Below are positions 12,302-24,439 of a DNA stretch of 64,000 bases, piece after piece. Position numbers and translations under genes: made by a program. The DNA is from Gryganskiella cystojenkinii (Eukaryota > Mortierellomycota > Mortierellomycetes > Mortierellales > Mortierellaceae): contig JAAAIG010000048.1 of the NCBI GenBank assembly GCA_015852425.1, forward strand, positions 8,052-72,051, given 5' to 3'. The first letter of the stretch is position 1. Every line of letters begins with the position of its first letter. The notes beneath the pieces were generated by a model. That model made no database searches and was not told the DNA's origin. It worked only from the letters and a program-made list of their open reading frames with translations.

Positions 12302-13231
12302 ACTCGAAGCAGCAGCGACAACTAAAAACTCTGTAAAAGAATAAAAACAGCACCAAATATCACAATCGTCCTTGATCACGTATAATGTAAAGCGAGTCGG
12401 TGCATGACTTTAACATGTGCTACTTGTTATCCACTTTTCCACACAGTCTTCATCAGCTTTTAGGAGAACAAAGCGGACCCTCCTCATTTTTTTTTTTTTT
12501 TTCCTTTTTTAATGAGAATGTACGTCTTGCTAATCCCAATGAGCTATTTAATATTTGATCCCTGGCGTTTTCCGTACGTCAAAAGTGCGGCGACAATCCG
12601 GTATCCGAGTGTCTGGTAAATTCGGGCCATATCCGGGCTTGCTGTATTTCGAGAGTTCCTTGATAATCCTTGATAGCTCGCCTTTCAAATCCGGTTTATT
12701 GCTTAAGCGCGTCGGGGAGGTGCAGGAGGCATTCCTCGTCTGATGGAGTGGAAAAAAAAGATGAAAAAGAAAAAAGAGTAGAAACGCCACGCGTGTTCCA
12801 TGCGAGACTTCGGTGAGCATCCTTTTAATCCAGCCAATGCGATAATTCCATCCCGATCGATCGTGTAAAGATAAAGAAAGAATCACCACAGATTGCCTAG
12901 TTGCCATGCTCCACTCCAGCTCCCGCTCCAGATTTCCCGCGCCAAATTCCAGCGCCCTTGTACTGATACTGATGGCTTCCCCCCTGCTTCCCATCGTCCC
13001 ATGTCCCATGTTCCCAGACGCCTCTTTTTTCTGACCTAATTTTTGCGCCAGACAGCGGGCTGTGTGTACCCAACCCCATCGTTCATGATCTTTTTTGTTT
13101 TGTTTTTTTCACTCAAACGACAGAGATGGGATCAAAGAAGAAAGGGAGGGGTCATAGACAAAACAAACAAACCATGGTCCCCAATTAGCAACAAAACAAC
13201 GAGCAAAACAAAACAGAAAAAGTAAACCAAC
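12302..13231. other. Convergent intergenic region
   Basis: 3' flanks of UXS1 (plus) and the SR-type gene (minus). It contains a T-run near 12489 and, on the minus strand, a short open frame (12897-13079) that could be an alternative last exon of the SR-type gene. No independent gene is supported. Confidence 0.35.
12340..12345 (+). terminator. Poly(A) signal candidate, UXS1
   Basis: AATAAA hexamer 38 nt after the UXS1 stop, on the coding strand. Confidence 0.45.
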
Positions 13232-14418
13232 TTACCCATAGGGGCTGGGGGAACGTCCACGTCCGCTATCACGGTAGTAAGGCGAGGGAGAGCGTCCACG
13301 GTAACCGCCTGGTGGAGGGTAAGGGGGTGAACGACCACTACGGTATCCACCAGGACCACCATACCCACGATCAGGCGAGCGGGAATAGCCACGTCCGCTA
13401 CCACGGTATCCATAGTCGTAATCTCTTCCGCCACCATAATGACCAGGAGGAGAACGTCCACGTCCATACCGAGAGGGAGGAGGTGGGGGTCCACGGTAAT
13501 CTCCTCCTCTTGGTGGTGGGGGACCATAACGTCTGGTATCGGGTCCACGACAGAATCGAGCCAAATGACCTGGTTCACCACACTTGAAACATTTGCCTGA
13601 TTTCACATCCATGCCCTTCTCGCTCGCCTCAGGACATTCACGAGCCCAATGTCCGGGCTGGTTGCAGAGGAAACAGCCACTTCCAGGTCCACCTGAACGA
13701 CGGGACCATTCAACAGAAATACGGGTTCCATCCAGTTCATATCCGTTCAACTTGTTCACTGCGTCATCAGCATCGCGAGGGTCCTAAAGAAAGAAGGAAC
13801 AAATAAGTGGTTTAGCGTCATATTTTTAGGGGGGAGGGGTGGGCGGAAGGGTATTTTATCCAGAAAAAATGGAGCTAAAAGTGAGAAGGTCTGCTCCAGT
13901 ATCCCTATTCGTTTTTTTTTGTTGTTGTTGAGAGAGATGGAGATGGAGATAGAAACGAACCTCGTATTCGACGAATGCGAATCCTCCGTGCTTGAGCTCA
14001 ACAGAGAGAACACGACCGTACTTTTCAAACTATTAGATAGGAGGCGCAAGTACAGAAAGGGAGGGAGGGGGTGATTAATACGATATGATTATGAAGGCAG
14101 CATAATAGATTTCACCGCCGACAAATTCTACAATAGCATAATGGACCCTACCAGTTCTTCAACATCTCGGCGTTCGGTTCGCGTGCTGAGGTGTCCAACG
14201 TAGACGGTAGTGTGAATGGGAGCTCCGGCAGAAGGAGGAGCAGTGGTTTCGGCACCTGCAAATGATTGATAAAAAAAGAGTGAAAGACATTAGAATCAAT
14301 AATTGCCCGCGTGTGTTCCTAGTTGAGTTGGATTTTCAATTCCTCGTTGTTATTGCAGAGTTGACAAGGTTGCTTCGCTACCTGTAGGGAGGGGTGGAGG
14401 TGGGGGAGGGAGGGACAT
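13232..14418 (-). CDS. SR-type RNA-binding protein: RRM plus two CCHC zinc knuckles
   Basis: Predicted nuclear pre-mRNA splicing factor resembling SRSF7/9G8 or plant RSZ proteins. Exons on the minus strand: 14418-14382, 14255-14152, 14029-13961 and 13783-13232, giving 253 aa. After a Pro-rich start, the RRM has RNP2 TTVYVGHL, the strand [17 protein letters not shown] (RNP1) and [11 protein letters not shown]. Then come two knuckles, [15 protein letters not shown] and [15 protein letters not shown], both with intact C-x2-C-x4-H-x4-C spacing. The tail is rich in Arg, Gly, Tyr, Pro and RSPSP/RSPP units. The stop codon TAA is embedded in a perfect 5' splice consensus (GG|GTAAGT), so a longer spliced form with another C-terminus is possible. 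The gene is divergent from the SWI3-like gene, 215 bp away. Confidence 0.85.
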
Positions 14419-14633
14419 GGTGAAGTAAGTTTGATAATGAACTGGTGATTGAGTGAATGAAGGAGAAGAAAAGAATGAATGGGAGAATGGGGGCTTCTGG
14501 GGACGCTGCTGCGCATGCGATTACGAAATCGGTGACGACATATCCCTTTTTGGGATTCCAGCGTGTGCCTCCATCTTGCATCTTGCAGCTTGCAATGGAA
14601 GGGCTTTTCTTCCTCTCTCTCTGACATTCAACA
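14419..14633. promoter_or_regulatory. Short bidirectional promoter region
   Basis: Only 215 bp separate the start codons of the SR-type gene (minus) and the SWI3-like gene (plus). Both core promoters and leaders must lie here or overlap the genes. No specific binding site is identifiable by eye. Confidence 0.5.
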
Positions 14634-17600
14634 ATGACGGCGCGTCGTAAATCAGGAGGGTCCGATGCCCGTTACTACGAGGCCCCCGATACCATCACCC
14701 AGTTTGAGCACATCAAGGAGGCTCTCAAACGCGATCTTCATACGACACATCCTGGATCAGACCTCTTCCTCACAGCCAAAGAACTCGCTTCGTTTACTCA
14801 TGGACTCCAACAGTTTCAGGAAGACATTCTGGGCACCAGTAACGCTCACCTAATCCACAACGCACCCGCACGTATCCCTGCAAAGATCTTCCGTACCGAT
14901 ATCATCACGACAGACTCACCCATCTACAAGGCATTGAAGGCCGCGTACGAATACCGTGAATCCCAGGGCTGGAATCGTTGGGAGTTTGCGAGTCTGTCAA
15001 AGAGACAACAGTACCTTGGATTGGTCTCTCACGTCCGTGAGCAACTCGTCCGTCAGGGACTCATCAGGAACCCGGTTGTCGCTTTTGATGAGACAATCGA
15101 GAAGGATGAACGCGAGAAACTCGAGGCGACTGTTGTGCGCATGGGTGGTACGTTTACCAGCTTCTACACCTCGTTTTGTCTTTGTCCTAAAGTTGATCTC
15201 CGATCGACTGATTATCTTCATCGTATGCGCTCAATGTCCTTCCTTAACACTTGCCTTCTCTCTCTCTCTCATTTTCTCTTTTTATTCTTTTTCCTGTCTC
15301 TTTTTCTTTTATAGGAACTGTCGTCTCAATTGGCAATCAAGCGACACACATCGTGCATCATTCAACAGAAGAACTCGAGAGTCCCGAGGGCGAGGAATGG
15401 CTCCGTACATTGGAAAAGAAGGACGGCAAGGTCTTGGTCCATTACTGGTACTACCCCGACTCTTATGACGAATGGCTCCTCGAAACATCAAGCGAGTTTA
15501 TGGACCCCGAACCCGTCCCTGAGCACGAAGGTGCCTGGAAGATTTCTGCCCGCTGGGTCAGGGACAGTGAAAAATACAACGAGTGGATGAACGAGGAAGA
15601 TTATGAGCCATCTTCAGATCAGAACAGTGATCAAGAATCCGATACAGGATCGCCAGCCCCTTCTACTTCCAGCGTACGATTCGGCAAGAGGGATAACCAG
15701 GACAGGACCGAATCCCACTCCAAGCGACAAAAGCGAAGTTCGTCCTCGACCCCTATGGACGCACACCCATATCATCCTGGTCTTCAAGTCGTTTCGCTGG
15801 ATGATAATATCCCTCGCGGTCGTGGCGCCAAGAAGAACGAGTATGAACCAATTGTTGGAGGTGAACTCGCCAACATACCTGTCTTGCCCGAAGATAGTCT
15901 GCCAGAGCCCTCACCCAAGATCGGAGAAGTGAATGAGGACGATGACGATGACGCGGAAAGCAAGGAGGAAGATAGAGAATCGATGGATGTCGATTCCAAG
16001 CAGGAGGAAGAGGAGGAGGAGGAGGAGACGGACGATAAACCCGAGGAGGACTCTTCGATGAACCTGGATAACAACAATACTGAGGAAAATGCTGCTAGTG
16101 GAAGCGCTGCTCCTACGATGTCAGCATCAGCACCAGAGGAGGAGTCTACCTCCGCCGCTGCCGAACCCGAGCCCGAACACTCGGAGCTGGAAGAGGAGGC
16201 TAACCGTTACTTGTCTCAACAAACTCAGGAAGTCATTATCCCCTCTTATTCGGCTTGGTTTTCCATGTCCAAGGTTCACGATCTCGAGCAAAAGTCCCTC
16301 CCAGAGTTCTTTAACAACAAGAACAGGAGCAAGACTCCTAGCGTTTACAAAGATTATCGCGATTTCATGATCAACACGTACCGACTCAATCCATCCGAAT
16401 ACCTCACCGTCACCGCCTGCAGGAGAAACTTGGCTGGAGATGTCTGTGCCATCATCCGAGTTCATGCCTTTTTGGAACAATGGGGTTTGATCAACTACCA
16501 GGTATGTGGGAAGCAAGTGCTCCTTCTATTTCGATTTTTATCTCATTGAAGTGTGAGCTCGTGGAACTAAGGCCGTATTTTGTTCAAATGATTAGGTCGA
16601 TCCCGAGACCCGTCCTTCCACAGTCGGCCCATCTTTTACCGGCCACTTCCGTGTTACTGCTGATACACCAAAAGGTCTGCAACCTTTCCTGCCAACCGCG
16701 CCAGCATCCTCTGCTCCCAAAACTGGAAGCACTTTGGAATCGAAGACTCTAGGAGCTACTAAAGTGGATGCGAATCTGGAGCTCCGGAAAAACGTGTACC
16801 AGAGTACGGCCGGACAATCCTTGGCGAAGGACGGAGAGGAAAACGCTGAGAAACGTCAAGTCTTCAATTGCTTCACCTGCGGCACCGATTGTTCCAAGAG
16901 CCGCTACCACAGTATCAAGACCAAGAATTTCGAACTTTGCGCCAATTGTTATATGGAAGGTCGATTCCCCTCGACCATGTCCTCGGGTGACTTCATTCGG
17001 TTCCAATCTCAACATTTCAAGCAGTCGTCAGATGACCCCTGGACGGACCAGGAAACACTCTTGTTGTTGGAGGGATTAGAGATGTACGACGAGGACTGGA
17101 ACCTGGTCGCCGAACATGTCGGTACACGGGGACGGGAACAGTGCATCCTGCACTTTTTGCAGTTGCCGATCGAGGATCCTTACCTTGGTGGTGTAACGGA
17201 AAGCGAGCTGGGACCACTTCAGTACCATCGGGCGCCATTTAGCGAGTCCGACAACCCAGTCATGAGCGTGGTCGCGTTCTTGGCGAGTGTTGTCAACCCT
17301 GGTGTCGCTGCCGCCGCTGCACAGAGTGCATTGAGAGAGCTTGCGCTCGCCAAGAAGTCGACTGAAAAGCCCACAGCCAAGGAGTCTGATTCTGAGGAGT
17401 CAAGTGATAAGAAGGACGAGTCCACGTCCGAGGATGCGGATATGGAGATAGACAACGCAGAGAACGAGAAGAAGGAGGAAGAGAAAAAGGAAGAGGAGAA
17501 GAAGGAAGAGGAGAAGAAAGAAGATGAGAAGGAAGCCAAGGAGGATGAGACGATGGCCGACGCGACTGCAACAGCTGCATCACTGACGGAGTCTGTCAAG

Positions 17601-18101
17601 GCCGAGTCTGAGATTGGGGGTATCCCTCGTTCGACCTTGGAGCGTGCTGCCGCAGCTGCTTTGGGATCCGCTGCCGCGAAGGCCAAGACCCTTGCCGATT
17701 ACGAGGAACGAGAGATCGAGCGCCTGGTGTCGTTGGTGGTCGAGATGCAACTCAAGAAACTCGAACTGAAGCTGCAACAGTTTCAAGAGCTCGAGAATGT
17801 CTTGGAGACCGAGAAGACTGAGCTTGAGAAACAACGGCAACAACTCTACTTGGATCGATTGGCGATGAAGAAGAGTATCATGTCGATGCAAGAAAAGATG
17901 ATCCTCGCTCGTCAAACGGGTAACCCGGGTGTGTTTGCATCTGTGACGGTTCCACCGGGTGGTCTTGGAGGTACGGGCATGGCCTTCCAAACGAGTCCTC
18001 AGGCTACTACGGCACAGGAGGGAGCAACAGCAACAGCAGTACCTGGACCTTTGAGTCGGGAACAAGGCGCTGAGGGTGTCACTATCTTGCCCTTGCCATA
18101 G
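14634..18101 (+). CDS. SWI3/RSC8/SMARCC-type chromatin remodeler subunit
   Basis: Core scaffold subunit of SWI/SNF- or RSC-type nucleosome remodelers. Exons: 14634-15147, 15315-16501 and 16596-18101, giving 1,068 aa. The N-terminal module (about 20-330) matches the SMARCC MarR/BRCT/chromo-like region, with [13 protein letters not shown] and [17 protein letters not shown]. An acidic linker follows. The SWIRM domain is at about 477-567 ([18 protein letters not shown] through [11 protein letters not shown]). A ZZ-like zinc finger at about 657 has CxxC pairs in CFTCGTDC and CANCY. A SANT/Myb domain starts near 714 ([18 protein letters not shown]). A Glu/Lys repeat and a strong coiled coil at about 934-1005, the dimerisation segment in this family, complete it. 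All expected domains are present in order. I cannot say whether it serves SWI/SNF, RSC or both. Confidence 0.93.
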
Positions 18102-20843
18102 ATGAATCCTCCTCTACTGTAGTCTTTTTTTTCCTTCTTTTGTTTTTGCTGTTTTACCCATCTCCTTCTCCTTTACATAGTCCACCCAACCCACAGTCCC
18201 AATAATGAGAAATCAAAAAAGCAAAACGACGTTCATGCAGATTGCATATTTGGTATGCCGAAAAAGAAAACAAAAAAAAGACATTCTTGATAATCTCGAT
18301 AATGGGCATGCTCAGACTCACGCTGTGGGAACGAACGATCCAGTTTTATTTTGGATATGTACATCTCTGGATCTGCAGGTCATCCATCGGGTCCGTCAAA
18401 AAAAAAAAAACTCGGGTGAGGCGACAATCGTTTGGTCGTCTGTGGGAATATTTTTTGTGTTTTTGAACGGCTGGGAGCCAAGGCTTAATTGGGAGGAGAG
18501 AATCGCGCCAAAATAATAATAAAAATAATCATGTTGATTTGTTTGACACGAAGCGAAAGGCTCACCCCTCCTTCACTCTTCACATTTTGATGGAAGTTCA
18601 TGGAAAAATGAAGGGAACAAGAGGACAGAACAACAGACAATACTGAATACTCCATAATAATGCAAACCAAAAAAAAATATGCTTCAGTTCAATATCAATG
18701 CAAAATTTTGGTCGTCCCTCGTCTCACTATTTTTTCTTCTTGGTTTGCATGGTGACACGAAGGTGGACAGGTGACAAGGTCGCAAAATGGAAGCACAGAC
18801 CCTAGAAGGTGGGACACAAAATAAACAAAATGAATTGGAAAGCGTGAGCACACTGAGACGAGAGGAAGGAACAATGACTCGCCCTTCAAGGTCCTGGACC
18901 ATTGGACCGAGGACTCGAAAAGATGGGCTGCAGGGTAACAACAAAAAAACCGAAAGGCGCAAAAAAATGCGAGACGCCAACGAAGGAACACACGAACACC
19001 AACAACATCAATAACATCGACGTCAAAAAGGGCACAATTCGACTAGTCCACAATGGCGGGGAGACGTTGTAGTGTGTTGCTCTCGCACCAGGCAGGGATG
19101 CAGGCAAAGAAAGAGGTAAGGGGAAGCCATCTTACAGGAGGATAGCAGGATCAACAAGTGGGGATTCGACACGATTTTGGTGGGGGGGGGGAAGAAAGGA
19201 AAAGAGGAGAGGGGTCCCACCATCTTTTGTCCACCGGCAGACAAGGAGTCCTGCCGTCTCCTGTTGTAGTTGTTTTGTCGGCAAAGAATGGGGTCTTTCT
19301 AATAGATTGAGTTCTGGGGTTTCTTCCACCAACGACTTGTTTTTTGGACGTTCATCATCGGACCTCCAAATTTCAAAAAAAAAATAAGAGTTCAACGTTG
19401 TCAACGATCGCCCTCCCCTCGTTCCTTTTTTTTTCAAGCAAACAGGTGGTTGCCGTTCCAAGACTAAGAAGAATTGTGGAGGAAAAAAGAAAGGTGACTT
19501 GTGTGGAGAACGAAAGCAGAGGAGAGAAAAGCAAAGCAAAAACACCAAAGAGCCACGAAACGAATTTTTGAATTTTTTCCCCACACTTTTTCGTTCGTCT
19601 CGAAAGGGAGAGAAAGACAATGATGTTCGACTCACACGCACACGACCAGCGCCTCCTCATCGTTTTTTTTTCTTCCTCTCTTTTTCTTTTTTTTCTTTCT
19701 TTTTTCTTCATCTTTTCACTCACACGCTTTTCGTCTTTCTTTACTCACATTACTCACACCACTTTTCGTCCTCACTCTCGCTCACACGCAGTACCGCGCA
19801 CACACTGTTGACCTGTTCTCCTCCTTGGCCAACACTTTGCTGATCCTCATACTCATCTGATAATCCTCCGCAAGACATTCAGCTAACCTATCAAGAGCCA
19901 GCCAACCCAACCCTTTCTTTACCTTTTATCATCTCCTGTTTTCGATCCCTTCTCGTACTCTTCATACTTCTTTTTTCCCTTCCTAATTCCGTTTCTTCGT
20001 TCTCTTTTTTATTATTTTTATAACGCGTTGCGTTCTTAATCATCTTTTCAACTCCTTTACCACCCACCCGAGTTTTCAAAAATGGTCTCCTTGTAAGTTT
20101 GGAGTTGTGTCCCAGTTGTTACCCAAAGCAAACCTCTCACCTCGTAGTTTCTGCACAACACTCTCCAAACGTAGTCAAAAAATCAATCTCAGCCAACGTT
20201 CAAGGCCTTCTCAACAACAACATCAACACCATTCTGTCCTCTTACTCTTTCTTTCAGCGCCCCTACCACCCGCTTCTCCTATATTCTGATATTTCTCTTG
20301 GGCCGTGAACAACAAGACCGTCCCCCCCTTTTTTATTTTCCTCTTTGCCTTTTTTCCATCGCGTTCTTCCCAAAACATCAACAAAACAAACAACAACGCA
20401 ACTGCAAGTAAGCAACGGCCCGAACAAGGTCTCGAAATCACCACACATCCGTCACTCTTTGTCGTTCCCGGCCCAAATAAGCACGAACCCATTTTTGGCT
20501 CTAACCGAACAAGTCCCAACCCAAAAAAACGCCAGTCGAACACTGCATAAGAAACATTTTTTTTTTTTTTTTTGACGCGTCGTCACGGGAACACCTTCCA
20601 AAAGCAGCCTTCTTTTTTGTTTTTCTTGTTTCCCTATTCCTCTCGTAGTGCACAGTTCTTTTTTTCTCCGTAGTTTTTTTTTTCTGTTTGCGTCCTTGCC
20701 GATTAATTTTGTAATATCCTACCTGTAACACCATACACTTCCTTTTATCACCTTGTACATATCAATCGACATCAAACCCCCCATACCTTTACCGACAACA
20801 GTAACAACACCGACCGACCACCACTCAAATCAAAAATTTAAAC
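18102..20843. other. Long intergenic region; possible spliced leader of the F-box gene
   Basis: 2.7 kb with no convincing gene. From about 19600 to 20800 the plus strand is C/T-rich, as in a promoter and 5' leader. An ATG at 20081, in good context, runs into a GTAAGT donor at 20092. A TTTCAG acceptor lies near 20254-20259, and a second GTAAGC donor near 20407. This looks like a spliced 5' leader, perhaps with a small upstream ORF that stops before the F-box ATG. I do not annotate a protein here. Confidence 0.3.
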
Positions 20844-22420
20844 ATGGATATGACCGCACGCATGATACTGGCTTCCACTCCTGCGAACATCCCTTTGGTC
20901 AGTGCCACTAATCGTGCCCTCGCCTTGCCTGAGATCGTCTTTGAAATCCTGGCCTGGCTTGAAGCCCAGGGAGAACTCTGTCCTCAACTCATCCAGGCTT
21001 CCCTTCGAGCATGCACGCTCGTCTCGCGCACCTGGTTCTTTGACGCGAACGTTTTTCTTTACAAGGCACCTTACATCCGTACCGCTCGAGGCACTGAGAA
21101 TAAGGTTCATAACCTTGTTCGAACCCTGACCACAACCAACCGAGGTAATTACGTTCGATCCCTGTCCCGCTGCAAGGTCGAGCTCTGGGAGATGTTTCCC
21201 AACCTGCAACAATTGTTTGAACCCTGCCCCAGATTGCGATCGTTGGACCTTTGTTTCCGCTCTGGGGACGAAAAGGGCCATTTGATGGAGCCTTTCGAGA
21301 TAGAGGCCTTCCAAGCCGGTTTGGACCCCGCCGTCGCTGAGGGAATGGCTCACCTGCAAGAGTTGGACCTGACCAGCGTCTCGCTCAATGCCGCGGACAA
21401 GGACGACACCGCCTATGTCGATGCCGCATTGAACTGCCTGAGTGTTTGCACCCGTCTCCAAAAGCTGGTCACGACTCGAGCGGATTGGACTCGGATCAAG
21501 ACCATCTCCAAGAACCTGGCGGACCTTTCCATCTCCTTTGTTGCACCACCGGACCTGAAGACCAGTGTGGAGCTGGCCCCTGCGCTGGTCAACCTGACAA
21601 CTTTGCATCTGCACCATGTCCCCCAAGCTTTGCCATCGTACGATTTCACGAGGGTCTTGGCCCAATACTGTAGATCGTTGACGCAGATTGACGTCTGTTC
21701 GGACTCGATTACCAGTCATGCGCTTGGGATGATGGTCCATCATAACCCAAAGCTGATCTCAATCTACCTGCGCAATTGCCCAGATGCGTACACGGCTGCG
21801 GTGCTCGAACATCCACCTCAGAATCTGGAGCATTTCGATATGGGCACGGTTGATTCTCAATTGATACTGAAGGCGCTTGCGCTGTGCCCGAAATTGACCT
21901 CGACAGGAAAGTCTGCCCCCAGAAACAACAACACGGTTGAATTTTGGCAGAGCTTTTTGGAACAGGCTCGACAGATCAAGGAATTGCATGTCGAGCGTTG
22001 GTCGGATTTCCATTCCAAGGATCTGTTCTTTAACACGGTCTTACCCAAATTGGGACCTCAGCTGGTCCGAATCTGGTTTGGATGGAGAGATCTTTTGGGA
22101 ACCGATGAGTTGGAACGTGTTCTAACCTCGTGTGATCGTCTCCAAGTCTTGCGAGCCCCCGTCAAGGGCAATGGCCAGGTGTGTTGTCTTTTTTATCCCT
22201 AATCCAGGCTTGTTAAGTCCTCTTTCTCTTTACGTTACGCTGTTGTACTAACACTCTTTCTCTCACTGTGCTATAGAATTTGGTCCGTTGCTTCAAAGTC
22301 GTCGCGGCTCGATCTCGCCTGCGTGAGGTCAAGTTGTTTGGGGACAATGTCAAGTTCTGTGACAATGACAAGCGTCGCATGCAGCGATTCCTCCCCGTCC
22401 TCTGCAGCTTCAGCGCCTGA
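20844..22420 (+). CDS. F-box / leucine-rich-repeat-like protein
   Basis: Predicted substrate adaptor of SCF-type ubiquitin ligases. Exons: 20844-22178 and 22277-22420, giving 492 aa. A divergent F-box lies at about residues 26-70, with LPEIVFEILAWLEAQ and the second helix around LRACTLVSRTWFFDA. The rest consists of irregular LRR-like strands: LRSLDLCF, LQELDLTSVSL, LVNLTTLHLHHVPQAL, PKLISIYLRNCPDAY and QNLEHFDMG. The last exon adds a final strand (LREVKLFGDNVKFC) and a short tail. Degenerate F-box/LRR proteins of this type are numerous in Mucoromycota genomes and rarely have a known substrate. The start is the first ATG after a C/T-rich leader; two Met codons lie close together, at 20844 and 20850. 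Confidence 0.75.
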
Positions 22421-22873
22421 TCGTCCCCCACAAGCCCTCGGACTTTTGCTTCCTGATCTTCTCATGTTGAGGCTAAGTCGTCGTGTTTCGCTTTCTTTTT
22501 CTATCTTCAACTCTGATTGACCTTCAACGCATTTGATTTCTTGGATCAGTTCTCCCTGTTCTTTCGTGCTCTTTGTATATACTCACAAAAAAATCCCCCA
22601 CAAAAAAAAAAATACTCTTTCGATATCCATAACAGTGTGATAGCTATATCTATCTTTCCCCTTTGCCTCCTATTTCTTGGATTCAGTGTTTCCTTGAGTG
22701 AACGAAGCGTTTTGTAAATAATTAAAAACACACCCCCCATTTGTAAATACGATATGATCACTGCCATTTCTTTTGGTTTTTTGTCGCAATTTTTATTACG
22801 TTGTAATATCCTCTGTCACTTCTATCGTGAGACGTACTTTGTTCTTGATTGTCAATTTGTGTAAACTTTCCAT
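22421..22873. other. Convergent 3' flanks
   Basis: 453 bp between the F-box gene stop and the COPE stop. A/T-rich, with T-runs and AATAATTAAA-like stretches suited to 3' end formation on both strands. No gene. Confidence 0.4.
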
Positions 22874-24213
22874 TTAAGCAATGGCGAAACGCTGGGCAGC
22901 ACGATCAAACAGGCTAGACTTCAAATCCAAATCCTGCAAGTAAGAGTGGTTGGGTGCTACGCTTTGCAATTGCCTAATGGAAAAAGGTTCAAAACAAAAC
23001 AAATGGGTTTGGTGAGTTATGATTACTCGGGTAGCATCAGATAGACATAAAATGGAAATGAAAAAAGGTAGCATACTGGACAAGGATGTTGATTTCCTCT
23101 GTGGGTTTGCTTTGCAAGGTCGACAAGACGATTTGGTTGACGATCGCATCCGTGTTGGTCGGTTCTCTGGTTAGGGCCTCCTGAAGAATTCCCTCGGCCT
23201 CGGGGTATTGGCCCATTTGAATATTGCAAACAGCCTCGCCTACAAGAGACTTGACCGTGGGTTGTGTGGAAGAGGTCGCGATCTCCTCATAGATGTAATA
23301 GGCGTTCTGGTAACGGTCTCCGCCACCAACTCTCAATCCAACCCAGGCCTCCATCAACTGAGCTAACATGGCATCCTCAGCCCAGGTCTTGCAAGCCTCG
23401 ACTTCCTTCTTGGCGAGGTCGATACGGTTCATCTGAAGGTAGATCTGGACAACAACGGCGACGCTGTTGGAAAGGCAAAGAATTTTGAAAAGAGAAGCTC
23501 ATATTTAGCTCAGGCAGTCCGAGTAATCGTATCATTGATCAGTGATTGAAAACGAGTCTCTTTTTACCTGTCCAGGTGGTTGTTATGGGGCAACAAGACA
23601 CTCAAGGCCTCTTCGACCAAACCTTCGGACGCCAGGACCTGACCCACGACGACCTTGACCTCCAAAGCGGTGATCTCGGGTTGGGGATCGTCCTCGTTAT
23701 GGACCTGCAAGAGTTCTCTCAAATGGGCCATGGCGGCATCTCTTCCTGCACTATCTCCCGACTGAACGGCATCCAGATAAACAGCCTGAGCCTTGAGGGC
23801 CTGAAGGCCCAGCGATGACTCGGACGTGATCTCCTGAGCGACTCGGGTATAGTTCTTGGTAGCGATCAGGGACTTGAAGAGAAAGAGGTCGAGTTGATGC
23901 AATGTGGGGGCATTCGCAGAAGAACGCGTACGACCATTTGAGGCTTCGACAATGACCTGGGAGTAGTTGCCTAATAATGTAAGGGATAGGAGAATGTCAA
24001 CAAGGTGTACGGTTGTGGTCCTCAATGTCTCTGCACTGCAAACGAGATGCTAATCCCAACAGCGCGTTGGGCTCGTCATCTCCATCCTGCTTTGTCCCAC
24101 TGGATGAAAGCACGTCTAGCTGTCCTTTAGAGAATAGAGTCCTGGTGGGGCGTGTGTGTGTCCGTACCCGAGTAGAAGAGGTTGCGGATGGCAAAGAGGG
24201 TATTCTCGTCCAT
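22874..24213 (-). CDS. COPE: Coatomer subunit epsilon
   Basis: Subunit of the COPI coat that carries Golgi-to-ER retrograde traffic; it stabilises alpha-COP. Exons on the minus strand: 24213-24168, 23970-23568, 23463-23077 and 22973-22874, giving 311 aa, close to the ~308 aa of animal epsilon-COP. The short first exon gives MDENTLFAIRNLFYS, joining in frame to GNYSQVIVEA, the expected first TPR-like helix pair. Alternating helices follow, including QIYLQMNRIDLAKKEVEA, AYYIYEEIA, LVGEAVCNIQMGQYPEAE and ALTREPTNTDAIVNQIVLS, then the C-terminal helix with LFDRAAQRFAIA. Splice phases and family alignment agree at all three introns. It lies in tandem with the Mtf2-like gene upstream. Confidence 0.92.
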
Positions 24214-24439
24214 GGTCAGATGTGATGTAAATATAAAGCGAGTGAGAAAGCGATTGGGTTTGGTTTGTAAAGAAGAAAAGAGATGAAGCCCTACAAGGCA
24301 TTCTCTCTTCCATCAACTTTGAATGTCCAGTTGCCACGACCGTGGCTTTTACTGCACGTGACTCTTGTTCAAAATTGAAGACAGAGCGAAAGCCCTCGAA
24401 AATACGGTTTTTATTTCCAAGTCATGATTCTAATTATCT

